DNA from: an uncultured Blastocatellia bacterium | Lineage (GTDB): Bacteria; Acidobacteriota; Blastocatellia; HR10 | Direction: 5' to 3' | Assembly (NCBI GenBank): GCA_937934295.1 | Contig: CALHAI010000008.1 | Coordinates: 1 to 32,997, forward strand | DNA: 32,997 nt | In this document: one piece after another, positions 9,301 through 17,780 of the stretch | Layout of the letters: each line of letters opens with the position of its first letter | How positions within the stretch are numbered: the first letter of the stretch is position 1 | Position numbers and translations under genes: made by a program | Notes under the pieces: generated by a model | What the model saw: only the letters and a program-made list of their open reading frames with translations | The model's database searches: none | What the model was told of the DNA's origin: nothing

Positions 9301-9692
9301 GCACGAACCTGACGCGCGCCAACTTCGCTCCAGGATTCCGCGGCTCGGCCGAGTTGACGGGCTCGGTCACGGCGCGTCTCACGCGTTTCTTCAACACGGC
9401 GGCGTTTGTGCCACCGCTTGGCGCGACGTTCGATCCCCGGGCACCATTTGGGAACACCGGTCGAAACATCTTACGCGGTCCCGATCAACGCAATGTGGAC
9501 ATCTCGCTCATCAAGTTCATTCCGATCACGGAAGTGGCGCGCTTGGAGTTTCGCGCTGAGTTTTTCAACCTGACGAACACGCCGAGCTTCGCCAACCCCG
9601 ACTCGAACGTGCTCTCCTCGGCGTTCGGACGGATTTCCAGCACGAGCACGGGCCCACGCGTGATTCAATTTGCCGTGAAGCTGAACTGGTGA
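6312..9692 (+). CDS. TonB-dependent receptor, Oar-like, with carboxypeptidase-regulatory-like domain (receptor 2)
   Basis: 1126 residues. The start at 6312 is chosen because AAGGGAGG (6297-6304) lies seven bases upstream and because the product then begins with a signal peptide (MLSRISSALGCVILLLGS, cut near GIA-QTAS, residue 24). The in-frame ATG at 6219 would put 31 non-signal residues in front. Domain order matches receptor 1: regulatory-like beta-sandwich (about 27-112; GTVRDQTGAVIPEVTV), plug with LQTDRPTTGRVI and LPLATRNFQQL, then a barrel ending in Trp (FAVKLNW). Shared landmarks with receptor 1 include VQTSLYDAS, SGTNEFHG, RNQFGFTLGGP and RGGYG, so the two are paralogues, but they differ throughout the barrel and probably bind different or differently sized ligands. 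The aldehyde dehydrogenase gene follows after 63 bases. Confidence 0.93.
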   Translation: MLSRISSALGCVILLLGSISAGIAQTASTGQISGTVRDQTGAVIPEVTVIVTEVKTGLKREARTDVSGTYTVPLLPPGVYTVEFTREGFRPLLRENVVVRLTLTTTVDATLEVAPLGAETVTVTEEAPLLQTDRPTTGRVIEERAIRQLPLATRNFQQLLALSPGTLSSVVRNTDVGRGDAIIQVNGQRQTQNNLQINGVDANSIALHSTFNLPVPATEALQEFIVQTSLYDASQGRNSGGVIAAITKSGTNEFHGNAYEFLRNRVLNANDFFLNASGQRRPILTRNQFGFTLGGPVIKDKTFFFVSYQGTRERNGASLINSLTSLVLPSVLTDNRSAEALAAVGTTLLPPGAPPLRASDIHPVALALLNARFPDGRLVIPSPPPGSPGLFTTLTQSGISRFREDQGNVNLDHRFTANHTLSGKFFFNNDTTDAAITSFVIRPANAVLGWGGPLQRNNRVLALRDTLVLAPTLLNEARFGYARIFLEAIPREPLTGAQFGIDSPLKSLFPGLPQINVFGLFTLGPEGLFDAEVVQEHFTYGNTITWTKGRHTLRIGFEGRHYPFLLRFRLWNRGFVQFLNFTDFLQGDMFISFIGTGDPEREPRIRDLGAFIQDDFKVSDRLTLNFGVRYELLGYMSEVRGRLVGFFPDQYRVGPPPNGFVLAGNAKGPLPNVPLVEKTLIPQDENNWAPRFGFAWRPFRRFERVALRGGYGVYFIRTSGQIGGGIQLFNYPYFILPVGAGSRLLQSLGFSLPVARTLGLPFHRPFIQVPLPSAFPVVPEIPSPLRNQFGNPIPISGVYLDRGFRTPYTHQFGLNLQWEMARSLLLEIGYTGTRGIKLTQLFNLNQPIFNPATGQFVVPLPAFSNNGNIAAGLHLIQTTGQSYYHSLQLSVTKRLSHGLSFLASYTLSKSIDTNSGPLAGDLAANPGDQQNHRLNRGLSDWDRTHRFVSSFVYDLPKLYGGDSGFGKRLLNDWQIAGVAVLQSGLPFTVFATGGGGGTNLTRANFAPGFRGSAELTGSVTARLTRFFNTAAFVPPLGATFDPRAPFGNTGRNILRGPDQRNVDISLIKFIPITEVARLEFRAEFFNLTNTPSFANPDSNVLSSAFGRISSTSTGPRVIQFAVKLNW

Positions 9693-9704
9693 ACGCGAAG
9701 GGGG

Positions 9705-9733
9705 TTGCGAGCTACGCTCCGAGTCGTTAAAAC
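9705..9733 (+). promoter_or_regulatory. Possible sigma70-type promoter before the dehydrogenase genes
   Basis: TTGCGA (9705-9710), a 17-base spacer and TAAAAC (9728-9733) sit in the gap after receptor 2, about 22 bases before the aldehyde dehydrogenase start. Four of six bases match consensus in each box. It would give the three downstream genes an internal promoter in addition to read-through. Confidence 0.35.
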
Positions 9734-9755
9734 TTCGGGGCGCAGGAGGTGAACT

Positions 9756-11186
9756 ATGGTCAAAGAATATCCCTTCATCGTCGGTGGCCAACGCCGAACG
9801 TCGGCGGAGAAGGTGGAGATCCGCAATCCATATAACCAGGATGTGATCGCCGTGGTCAACTATGCTTCGGCACAGGATGCCGATGACGCGATCAAACGAG
9901 CGGCGATCGCCTTCGAGGCGACGCGACGACTCCCCTCCTATATCCGGGCCGACATTCTCCGTCGGGTGGCGGATGAGCTCACGACACGGAGAGAAGAGTT
10001 CGCCGAGCTGATCACGCTGGAGGCGGGAAAGCCCATACGGGACGCGCGCACCGAGGTCACGCGTGCTATTCAGACATTCACGGTGGCGGCGGAAGAGGCC
10101 AAGCGATTGGGCGGTGAACTCCTGCCGCTTGATTGGCTCGCGGGTTCGGAGAATCGGTGGGCGGTGGTGCGCCGATTTCCCGTCGGGCCGATTCTCGGCA
10201 TCACGCCGTTCAATTTCCCCTTGAACCTGGTCGCCCACAAAGTGGCTCCGGCGCTGGCTTCCGGAAATCCCATCCTCATCAAGCCGGCGCCGCAGACGCC
10301 GCTGTCGGCCCTGCGGCTGGGCGAGATCGTGGGCGAGGCGGGCTGGCCCGAAGGGGGCTTGAGCATTCTCCCCTGCTCCAATGACGTCGCCGGGCAGATG
10401 CTTGAGGACGAGCGCATCAAGAAGCTCACCTTCACCGGCAGCGCCGAGGTCGGCTGGATGCTCAAATCGCGCGTGCCGAAAAAGAAAGTGACGCTGGAGC
10501 TCGGTGGAAATGCCGCCGTCATCGTGCACGAGGACGCCGATCTCGAGTACTCGGCCAAACGCTGTGTGCAAGGCGGCTTCGCTTACGCGGGGCAAACCTG
10601 CATCTCGGTGCAGCGGATCTACGTGCATGAGGCCGTGTATGAGCCATTTCTTGAGCGCGTGGTGGAGGGCGTGAGGAACCTGGTCGTCGGCGATCCGAGA
10701 GACGAGAGGACCGATGTCGGTCCGATGATCAGCGTGGCCGCGGCCGAACGGGCCGAGAGCTGGATTCGGGAAGCGGTTCAGTCCGGAGCGAAAGTCCTCA
10801 TCGGCGGCGAGCGCAGCGGCGCCTTCCTGATGCCGACGGTGCTCACAGATGTCACGCCGGAGATGACGGTGAGCTGCGAGGAGGTCTTCGCTCCGGTGGT
10901 CGTCGTGAGCCGGTATCGGGAGTTCGAGGAAGCGCTGCGGCAGGTCAATGCCTCGCGCTATGGGTTGCAGGCCGGAATCTTCACCCGCGATGTGGAGCGG
11001 ATCTTCCGCGCTTATGAGGTCATCGAAGTCGGCGGGCTCATCGCCAACGATGTCCCCACTTATCGCGCTGATCATATGCCCTATGGGGGGGTCAAAGACT
11101 CTGGGTTTGGCCGCGAGGGTGTCCGCTCGGCCATCGAGGAGATGACCGAGCCGCGCGTCCTCGTCCTGAATCTGAATATGAGCTGA
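9756..11186 (+). CDS. NAD(P)-dependent aldehyde dehydrogenase
   Basis: 476 residues, normal length for the aldehyde dehydrogenase superfamily. AGGAGGTG lies just upstream of the ATG. Conserved residues are all present: Asn153 in PFNFPLN (oxyanion), Lys176 in IKPAPQT (cofactor), GSAEVG (228-233, cofactor loop), Glu248 in LELGG (general base) and the catalytic Cys282 in GQTCISVQR. It oxidises an aldehyde to the acid with reduction of NAD(P). The sequence style (FVGG-like opening, PLDW, KPAPQTPLSALRL) recalls the lactaldehyde / phosphonoacetaldehyde / non-phosphorylating glyceraldehyde-3-phosphate branch, but substrate cannot be assigned safely. No signal peptide. It is followed after nine bases by a hydrolase and then an alcohol dehydrogenase, suggesting an alcohol to aldehyde to acid route for a product of ester cleavage. 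Confidence 0.93.
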   Translation: MVKEYPFIVGGQRRTSAEKVEIRNPYNQDVIAVVNYASAQDADDAIKRAAIAFEATRRLPSYIRADILRRVADELTTRREEFAELITLEAGKPIRDARTEVTRAIQTFTVAAEEAKRLGGELLPLDWLAGSENRWAVVRRFPVGPILGITPFNFPLNLVAHKVAPALASGNPILIKPAPQTPLSALRLGEIVGEAGWPEGGLSILPCSNDVAGQMLEDERIKKLTFTGSAEVGWMLKSRVPKKKVTLELGGNAAVIVHEDADLEYSAKRCVQGGFAYAGQTCISVQRIYVHEAVYEPFLERVVEGVRNLVVGDPRDERTDVGPMISVAAAERAESWIREAVQSGAKVLIGGERSGAFLMPTVLTDVTPEMTVSCEEVFAPVVVVSRYREFEEALRQVNASRYGLQAGIFTRDVERIFRAYEVIEVGGLIANDVPTYRADHMPYGGVKDSGFGREGVRSAIEEMTEPRVLVLNLNMS

Positions 11187-11195
11187 GGAGGAGAG

Positions 11196-11996
11196 ATGCC
11201 GCGCACGCGGATTCATGAGATCGAGCTGTATTATGAGACCTATGGTGCGGGAGAGCCGTTGCTGCTTGTCGCTGGATTGGGCTTCGGCGCCTGGAGCTGG
11301 TTCCGCCAAATCCCGGACCTCTCGCAGCATTTCCGGGTCATCGCATTCGACAATCGGGGTGCCGGGCTCTCGGAGAAGCCCGATTGCGAATACAGCATCG
11401 AGATGATGGCGGAAGATGCCATGGCCGTGCTTCGCGCTCTGAACGTGACGCGCGCTCATGTGCTCGGCCACTCCATGGGCGGATACATCGCGCAGGAACT
11501 GGCTCTCCGGCATCCCGATGTCGTCTCTAAACTCATCTTGGTCTCGACGAGCTTTGGGGGAAAGAATGCCGTGCTCATGTCCCCGGAGACGGCGGCGCAA
11601 ATGCGCTCGGAACTCGAAGCGGAGGATCGGGAAACGGCCTTGCGTCGGGGCCTCTCCTTGCGGTTCAGCGACCGATTCCTGGCCGAGTACCCGGAGATCG
11701 TCGAGGAATTCCTCGCACGACGAAAAGCCCATCTCCCTCCCGCATACGCATGGCAGCGGCAATTCGCTGCCTGTCTCCGCTTTGAGACCGAATCGCGCTT
11801 GAACGCGCTCCGCATTCCCACGCTGATTGTGACCGGAAGCGATGATCCGATCGTCCCCGCGGAGAACTCGTTGCGGCTCGCGCGGGTCATCCCGACCGCT
11901 CGCGTGATGATCCTCCCCGGAGCCCGTCATCTCGTCTTCATCGAGCGGGCGGAGGAGTTCAATCGCCTCGTGATCGAGTTCTTGAAAGGAGCGTGA
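11196..11996 (+). CDS. Alpha/beta hydrolase, cytoplasmic (hydrolase 2)
   Basis: 266 residues. GAGGAGGAG just before the ATG serves as ribosome site. The nucleophile elbow is GHSMGGYIAQ with Ser93. The acid is Asp216 or Asp217 in VTGSDDPIVP and the base His245 in GARHLVF. The oxyanion region reads VAGLGFG rather than the usual HG-x-G, as in some enol-lactonase and carboxylesterase relatives (PcaD-like). No signal peptide, so cytoplasmic. It is sandwiched between the aldehyde and alcohol dehydrogenases with gaps of nine and three bases, so the three act in one pathway. It is only distantly like hydrolase 1; the two probably cleave successive intermediates or different esters (inference). Confidence 0.9.
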   Translation: MPRTRIHEIELYYETYGAGEPLLLVAGLGFGAWSWFRQIPDLSQHFRVIAFDNRGAGLSEKPDCEYSIEMMAEDAMAVLRALNVTRAHVLGHSMGGYIAQELALRHPDVVSKLILVSTSFGGKNAVLMSPETAAQMRSELEAEDRETALRRGLSLRFSDRFLAEYPEIVEEFLARRKAHLPPAYAWQRQFAACLRFETESRLNALRIPTLIVTGSDDPIVPAENSLRLARVIPTARVMILPGARHLVFIERAEEFNRLVIEFLKGA

Positions 11997-11999
11997 GCG

Positions 12000-13097
12000 A
12001 TGAGAACGGCGAAGGCGGCTGTGATGCCCGATTTTCATCAGCCTTTGGAGATCCGGGAGTATCCGCTGCCGGAGAAGTTGGAACCCGGCGCGGTGCTCGT
12101 CCGTGTCGAGATGGCTGGCATTTGCGGGACAGATGTCCATCTCTGGAAGGGGCAATTGCCGATCCCGCGTCCGATCATCCTCGGCCATGAGACCGTCGGA
12201 ACCATCGTGAAACTGGGCGAGGGCGTGAAGACGGATTGGACCGGAGCGCCCCTGAGCGAAGGCGAGCGCGTGGCCTGGTATGCCGGGCGTTTATGCGGGC
12301 AATGTTTCTATTGCGTGCAGAAGAGACAACCGACGCGCTGCCTCAAACGCCGAGCCTACGGGATCACGTACGCGTGCGATGTCCCGCCGCATTTCTTGGG
12401 GGGCTATGCGGAATACCACGTGCTCCTTCCGGGATCGGCGATCTTCAAATTGAATGATCTCACGATGGAGATGGTCGTCGGCGCTGGATGCGCGCTCAAC
12501 ACGGCCGTTCATGGGATCGAACGGGTGGGGATCAGTTGGGGAGACATCGTCGTCATTCAAGGAAGCGGTCCTGTGGGACTGGCGGCACTCGCTGTGGCGA
12601 AGACGGCCGGCGCGCTTCAGACGATCGTGATCGGCGGCCCGGCTCATCGACTGGAGCTGGCCAAGGCCTTCGGTGCCGATCATACGATCTCCATCGAAGA
12701 GGTCATGGATTCTGCCGAGCGGATCGAGCGCGTGAGACAACTCTCCGGCGGCTATGGCGCCGACGTCGTCATTGAGTGCGTCGGGCTCCCGACTGTCGTC
12801 TCCGAAGGATGGGAGATGTGTCGCGATGGGGGCAAGTATCTCGTGCTCGGCCACTATGGTGACGCCGGTCCGACGCCGCTCAACCCGCACGTGATCACGC
12901 GCAAACAGCTGACCGTTTACGGCTCATGGGCGAGCGAGCCCCGCCACATGGCTATGGCGTTGGAGTTCTTGAGACGACAGGGTGATCGCTTCCCCTTCGA
13001 TCGATTGGTCTCCCACCGCTTCGCCTTGGACCACGCCATGGAGGCGCTTGAGGCGACGGCCCGTTGGGCATCGGTGAAAAGCGTCATCGTCCCGTGA
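12000..13097 (+). CDS. Zinc-dependent medium-chain alcohol dehydrogenase
   Basis: 365 residues. AAAGGAGC within the preceding gene's end is the ribosome site; the ATG lies three bases after that stop. GroES-like N-terminal domain: catalytic zinc ligands Cys42 (GICGTDVH) and His63-Glu64 (LGHETVG). Structural zinc loop: Cys99, Cys102, Cys105 and Cys114. Rossmann motif: GSGPVG (188-193). It interconverts an alcohol and an aldehyde or ketone with NAD(P). The closest recognisable styles are sorbitol/threonine-dehydrogenase-like and hydroxycamphor-dehydrogenase-like enzymes; the substrate is open. It is the last gene of the + strand island, and with the aldehyde dehydrogenase it would oxidise an alcohol released by the hydrolases. 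It is convergent to gltB, with 38 bases between and no clear terminator there. Confidence 0.92.
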   Translation: MRTAKAAVMPDFHQPLEIREYPLPEKLEPGAVLVRVEMAGICGTDVHLWKGQLPIPRPIILGHETVGTIVKLGEGVKTDWTGAPLSEGERVAWYAGRLCGQCFYCVQKRQPTRCLKRRAYGITYACDVPPHFLGGYAEYHVLLPGSAIFKLNDLTMEMVVGAGCALNTAVHGIERVGISWGDIVVIQGSGPVGLAALAVAKTAGALQTIVIGGPAHRLELAKAFGADHTISIEEVMDSAERIERVRQLSGGYGADVVIECVGLPTVVSEGWEMCRDGGKYLVLGHYGDAGPTPLNPHVITRKQLTVYGSWASEPRHMAMALEFLRRQGDRFPFDRLVSHRFALDHAMEALEATARWASVKSVIVP

Positions 13098-13135
13098 TGG
13101 GGAAGAGTACGACCATAAGCGGCCGATGAGGCGCG

Positions 13136-16100
13136 TCAGGCAAACATGCCCTCGGGGACCTCGCTCCCTCTCACCGATGCAATCGCTTGCTCTCGCACGA
13201 GGGCTTCGATGTGCTCGCCGACGCCCAGAGGGGCGACTTTCCAAAAAAACGCCTTCCGCTCATCCCATCGGTCGAGGATCTCCTGCGCGCGCGGACTCAT
13301 CGTCGCGCGGAGATGCTCGTGAAGCAATAGGCGGACCAGCTCCACCTCATCCTCTCGAACTCGCTTCAGGCGCACCAGCTCGGAGTTGTATCGCATCGGA
13401 AGCTGTCCCCCTTCATCGAAGACGAAGGCCAGACCACCGGTCATGCCCGCCGCGAAGTTTCGCCCCACCTCGCCGAGCACAAGGACGAGGCCGCCCGTCA
13501 TGTATTCGCAACCGTGATCGCCGACTCCCTCGACGACGGCGATGGCGCCGCTATTGCGCACGGCGAAGCGTTCGCCTGCTCGCCCGGCGGCGAACAGTCG
13601 CCCTCCGGTCGCTCCGTAGAGGACCGTATTCCCCACGATGATGCTCTCATGCCAGGTGTACAATGCGCCTTCGGGTGGACGAATGATGATCTCCCCGCCG
13701 TGCATCCCCTTACCGACATAGTCATTCGCCTCCCCGATGAGGATCAACCGCATCCCCCGCACACAGAACGCGCCGAAACTCTGTCCGGCCGATCCGCGGA
13801 ACTGCAGCTCGATCTCTGTCCTCGGCAATCCGGCATCACCGTAGCGCCGCACAATCTCTCCGGCGATGCGCGCTCCGACCGCTCGATCCGTGTTCTGAAT
13901 TGGAAGCGCGAGCCGAACCGTTCGCTCCCCCTCGATGGCCGGCATGACCTCCGGTAAAAGACGCTCATCAAGCGTGCTGGAAGAATTCACCCGAGCGCCG
14001 GAGAGAGACGCTCTCCCCTGACGGACGCCTGGTGATCGCTCTGCCCGATGTCCCGCACCTTGGACCGAAACCCGCGGATTCCCACAGAGCAACTCATCTA
14101 AGAAAAGACGGGCCTCCCGATAGAGAATAGGAACCATCCACTCCTCGGAGAGGGATGGGCCTGCGACCTTCGTCTCCACCTTCTTTGGGACGAGAAGATC
14201 CGTGCGTCCGATGATCTCATCCACGCGCCGGACGCCGAGTGCAGCGAGGATCTCTCGCACTTGCTCGGCGATGAAGAGGAAGAATCGCTCGATGTGTTCC
14301 GGCCGCCCGAGGAAGCGCGCCCGCAAGTCCTCGCGCTGCGAGGTGATGCCAACCGGGCACGTATTCAGATGGCACTGCCGCGCCATCACGCACCCGAGGG
14401 CCACAAGGGCCGCTGTTCCGAATCCGAACTCATCAGCGCCGAGCAATGCTGCCACGACGACATCACGTCCCGTCTTCAAGCCGCCATCCACGCGCACGCG
14501 GACGCGCTCGCGAAGCCGATTGGCGCACAATACGCGGTGCACTTCGCTCAACCCCAGCTCCCACGGGATACCGGCGTGTTTGATCGAGCCCAAGGGCGAA
14601 GCGCCTGTCCCTCCCTCATGACCGCTCACATGGATGACATCGGCGCCGGCTTTGGCCACGCCCGCTGCGATTGTTCCGATCCCGGCTTCGGCGACGAGCT
14701 TCACGGCGATGCGCGCCAGGGGATTGATCTGGCGCAGGTCGTAAATGAGCTGCGCCAAGTCCTCGATCGAGTAGATGTCATGATGGGGTGGGGGGGAGAT
14801 GAGGGTAATGCCAGGGAGAGTGTGGCGAATGCGGGCGATTTCCGAGGTGACTTTATGCCCGGGGAGCTGTCCCCCCTCACCCGGTTTGGAACCTTGAGCT
14901 ATCTTGATCTCCAATTCAACGGCCGAACAAAGATACTCCGGCGTGACGCCGAAGCGAGCCGACGCCACTTGCTTGATGGCACTATTTGGCCAGTCCCCAC
15001 TCGGACGGGGACGATACCGCTGCGGATCCTCTCCCCCCTCACCGCTATTGGAGCGCGCGCCGAGCCGATTCATCGCGATGGCGATCGCTTCGTGCGCTTC
15101 GCGGCTGAGCGCCCCATGCGACATCGCCGATGTCGAAAATCGGCGCACGATCGCTTCGACCGGCTCCACCTCTTCAAGCGGGAGAAAGATGGCCGCGCGC
15201 CGAAAGTCGAGCAGATCCCGCAACGCGACGGGCGGACGCTCCTCGACAACGCGGACATATGTCCGAAACGCTTCGCGATCGTTCGCGCGCACGGCGCGCT
15301 GCAGCGCGCGAATGACATTCGGATTGAACGCATGATATTCGCCCTGCTGGCGAAAGCGATAGAAGCCATGATCCTCCAGCCGCAGCGCTGCCATCCGAAA
15401 GGCCGCCTCGTGAAGGCGTAGGACATCTTGGGCCACGCCTTCATAGCTTACCCCTCCGATGCGCGAGGGCGTCCTCGTGAAACATTCATCCACGAGATCG
15501 CGCGCCAGCCCGATCGCTTCGAAGACTTGAGCCCCGTGATAACTGAGCAGCACCGAGATGCCCATCTTCGACATGATCTTCAAGAGCCCCCTCTCGATGG
15601 CGCGAACGTAATTGCGCAGCGCTTCGACCGGATCCGCTCCTCGCTCCCGCGCCATCGCTTGTGCCGTCTCCATCGCGAGATAGGGATAGATGGCGCTCGC
15701 CCCATAGCCGAGCAAACACGCGAAATGATGCTCCTCTCGCGGTTCGCCGCTCTCCACGATTACGCTCGCACGCAGCCGGAGCCCACATCGGATCAGATGA
15801 TGATGCACGGCGCCGACGGCGAGAAGCATCGGGATCGGCGCCCGCTCAGCATCCATCGCGCGATCGCTGAGAAGCAGAAGGTTCGCCCCCTCGCGCACGG
15901 CGCGCTCGGCTTCCTCGCATACTCTCCTGACCGCAGGCCGGAGCCCGGATGGCCCGTCCGACACCGGAAAGACGACATCCAGTCGCCGCCATCGCCCGTC
16001 GCACTGACGGAGCACCCAGGCGAGACGCTCTTCATCCATGATCGGACTCCGCAGCTTGATCAGCCGACAGGCCTCTGGGGATTCCTCCAACCAATGGCCA

Positions 16101-17749
16101 CGTGCGCCGATGAGTGTCGAAAGCGACATCACGAGCTGTTCGCGGAGCGAATCAATTGGTGGATTCGTCACCTGAGCGAACCGTTGCTGGAAATAGGTGT
16201 AGAGCAAGCGCGGCTTCTGCGAGAGCACCGAAAGCGGCGTATCGTCGCCCATCGAGCCCGTCGGCTCCTTCCCCTCGAAGACCATCGGCTTGAGGAGGAA
16301 GTCGAGGTCCTCGATCGTGTATCCAAACGCTCGCTGCCGGCACACCGAAGCATCGGTCTCTCGGCCACCGCCATCAGTTCGCGCTGGCCCATAGCTTCCC
16401 TCGCCCGACTCCCTCACCAAATACGTTCGGACCCACTGGGCGTATGGGCGGCGCGTGGCCATCGTTCGCTTGAGCTCAGCATTCCGCAACAGCACTCCTT
16501 GCGTGGTGTCCACAGCAAGGATCATCCCAGGCCCCAAACGCCCTTTCTCCACAATGCGTTCCTCCGAGATGGGCAGGACGCCGACTTCCGAAGCCACCAC
16601 TACGAGCCCATCCTCGGTCACCAAATAGCGAGCCGGTCGCAGACCATTTCGATCCAGAGCCGCTCCGACGATCCGCCCATCGCTGAAGCAGAGCGCCGCC
16701 GGCCCATCCCACGGCTCCATCAGACATTCGTGATACTCGTAAAACGCCCGCACGTCTTCATCCAGATCGGGGATTCCCTCATGAGCCTCCGGCACAAGCA
16801 TCATCACGGCGTGTAACAGCGATCGCCCCGAGAGCACCAGAAGCTCTAAGGCATTGTCTAAATTCGCCGAGTCGCTCCCCTCCTCCCACAGGATCGGCGA
16901 AAGCAACTCCGCCTGCTCCCCCCACGCCGATTCTCGAAGACCCGCTTCCCGCGCACGCATCCAGTTGCGATTCCCCTGGAGCGTATTGATCTCCCCATTG
17001 TGCGCGAGCAGGCGGAAGGGTTGAGCGAGCGTCCAATTCGGGAGCGTATTCGTGCTGTATCGCTGATGGAAGATCGCGAACGAGGTCTTGAACGAACGAT
17101 TCTGCAGGTCGGGATAGAACCGACCAAGCTGCGAAGAGACCATGAGCCCTTTGTAGACGAGCGTGCGATGCGAGAGCGAGACGATATAGGCCGAGAGCGA
17201 CAGCTCGCGCATTCGCCGCTCGATCTGTTTGCGGATCAGATACACCTCGCGCTCGAAGCGCTCCCCAGAACACAGTTCCTCGCCGCTGGAGATCAGGAAT
17301 TGCTCGATCGCCGGGCATTCAGCGACCGCCTTCTCTCCAAGGACCGCGCGAGCGATCGGTACCGGACGCCATCCAATCCACCGCACGCGCAATCGGCCCG
17401 GCCAACAGGCCCACCCGCGCACGGTCTCCTCGATGACCCTCCGCGCTTCGGTCAAAGCTTCCGACTCCGGGGGGAGGAAGGTCATCCCAACGGCCAGCCT
17501 CTCCCTGCGACAAAGGCGTGCCCCTAACCGCATAGCCTCACGCCGGAAAAATCCCTGCGGCAGTTGAAAGAGCACTCCTGCTCCGTCCCCGGTCTCCGCG
17601 TCCGCCGAGACTGCTCCACGATGCTGCAGCCGCGAGAGCGCCTCAAGCGCCCACCGCAAAATCTCATGCCGAGCTGCCCCTTTCAGATCCGCGACAAATC
17701 CCACACCGCACGCATCGCGCTCGTCCACTCTCCATCCCGACCATCCCAC
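13136..17749 (-). CDS. gltB: Glutamate synthase, large (alpha) subunit
   Basis: 1537 residues, full length for bacterial GOGAT alpha. It transfers the glutamine amide nitrogen to 2-oxoglutarate, giving two glutamates. The start is GTG at 17749: a TGA sits directly before it in frame and AAGGAGGT (17757-17764) lies seven bases upstream. A 13-residue propeptide precedes Cys14 (DACGVGF), the nucleophile of the class-II amidotransferase domain (about 14-420). The central domain follows, then the FMN/2-oxoglutarate domain (about 850-1215; SGEGGEDPQRY, KLVAEAGIGTIAAGVAKAG, SGHEGGTGASP). The 3Fe-4S ligands are in CVMARQCHLNTCPVG near residue 1125. The C-terminal GXGXG beta-helix spans about 1290-1500. 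No small subunit gene (gltD) is in the window, so the electron donor partner is encoded elsewhere. A small protein gene lies 31 bases upstream in the same direction. Confidence 0.97.
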   Translation of the reverse strand: MGWSGWRVDERDACGVGFVADLKGAARHEILRWALEALSRLQHRGAVSADAETGDGAGVLFQLPQGFFRREAMRLGARLCRRERLAVGMTFLPPESEALTEARRVIEETVRGWACWPGRLRVRWIGWRPVPIARAVLGEKAVAECPAIEQFLISSGEELCSGERFEREVYLIRKQIERRMRELSLSAYIVSLSHRTLVYKGLMVSSQLGRFYPDLQNRSFKTSFAIFHQRYSTNTLPNWTLAQPFRLLAHNGEINTLQGNRNWMRAREAGLRESAWGEQAELLSPILWEEGSDSANLDNALELLVLSGRSLLHAVMMLVPEAHEGIPDLDEDVRAFYEYHECLMEPWDGPAALCFSDGRIVGAALDRNGLRPARYLVTEDGLVVVASEVGVLPISEERIVEKGRLGPGMILAVDTTQGVLLRNAELKRTMATRRPYAQWVRTYLVRESGEGSYGPARTDGGGRETDASVCRQRAFGYTIEDLDFLLKPMVFEGKEPTGSMGDDTPLSVLSQKPRLLYTYFQQRFAQVTNPPIDSLREQLVMSLSTLIGARGHWLEESPEACRLIKLRSPIMDEERLAWVLRQCDGRWRRLDVVFPVSDGPSGLRPAVRRVCEEAERAVREGANLLLLSDRAMDAERAPIPMLLAVGAVHHHLIRCGLRLRASVIVESGEPREEHHFACLLGYGASAIYPYLAMETAQAMARERGADPVEALRNYVRAIERGLLKIMSKMGISVLLSYHGAQVFEAIGLARDLVDECFTRTPSRIGGVSYEGVAQDVLRLHEAAFRMAALRLEDHGFYRFRQQGEYHAFNPNVIRALQRAVRANDREAFRTYVRVVEERPPVALRDLLDFRRAAIFLPLEEVEPVEAIVRRFSTSAMSHGALSREAHEAIAIAMNRLGARSNSGEGGEDPQRYRPRPSGDWPNSAIKQVASARFGVTPEYLCSAVELEIKIAQGSKPGEGGQLPGHKVTSEIARIRHTLPGITLISPPPHHDIYSIEDLAQLIYDLRQINPLARIAVKLVAEAGIGTIAAGVAKAGADVIHVSGHEGGTGASPLGSIKHAGIPWELGLSEVHRVLCANRLRERVRVRVDGGLKTGRDVVVAALLGADEFGFGTAALVALGCVMARQCHLNTCPVGITSQREDLRARFLGRPEHIERFFLFIAEQVREILAALGVRRVDEIIGRTDLLVPKKVETKVAGPSLSEEWMVPILYREARLFLDELLCGNPRVSVQGAGHRAERSPGVRQGRASLSGARVNSSSTLDERLLPEVMPAIEGERTVRLALPIQNTDRAVGARIAGEIVRRYGDAGLPRTEIELQFRGSAGQSFGAFCVRGMRLILIGEANDYVGKGMHGGEIIIRPPEGALYTWHESIIVGNTVLYGATGGRLFAAGRAGERFAVRNSGAIAVVEGVGDHGCEYMTGGLVLVLGEVGRNFAAGMTGGLAFVFDEGGQLPMRYNSELVRLKRVREDEVELVRLLLHEHLRATMSPRAQEILDRWDERKAFFWKVAPLGVGEHIEALVREQAIASVRGSEVPEGMFA

Positions 17750-17780
17750 TCAACCCACCTCCTTCTCTAGCGCTCTTAAC

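Noticed and set aside
9471..12188. A 905-codon open frame on the minus strand, antisense to receptor 2, the aldehyde dehydrogenase and hydrolase 2.
   Set aside because: It lies opposite genes with clear catalytic motifs, lacks a recognisable fold and has the His/Arg/Asp-rich composition typical of GC-rich antisense frames.
14261..16816. Long plus-strand frames (386 and 462 codons) opposite gltB.
   Set aside because: They mirror gltB codons; gltB has every expected domain and cluster ligand, so these are shadows.
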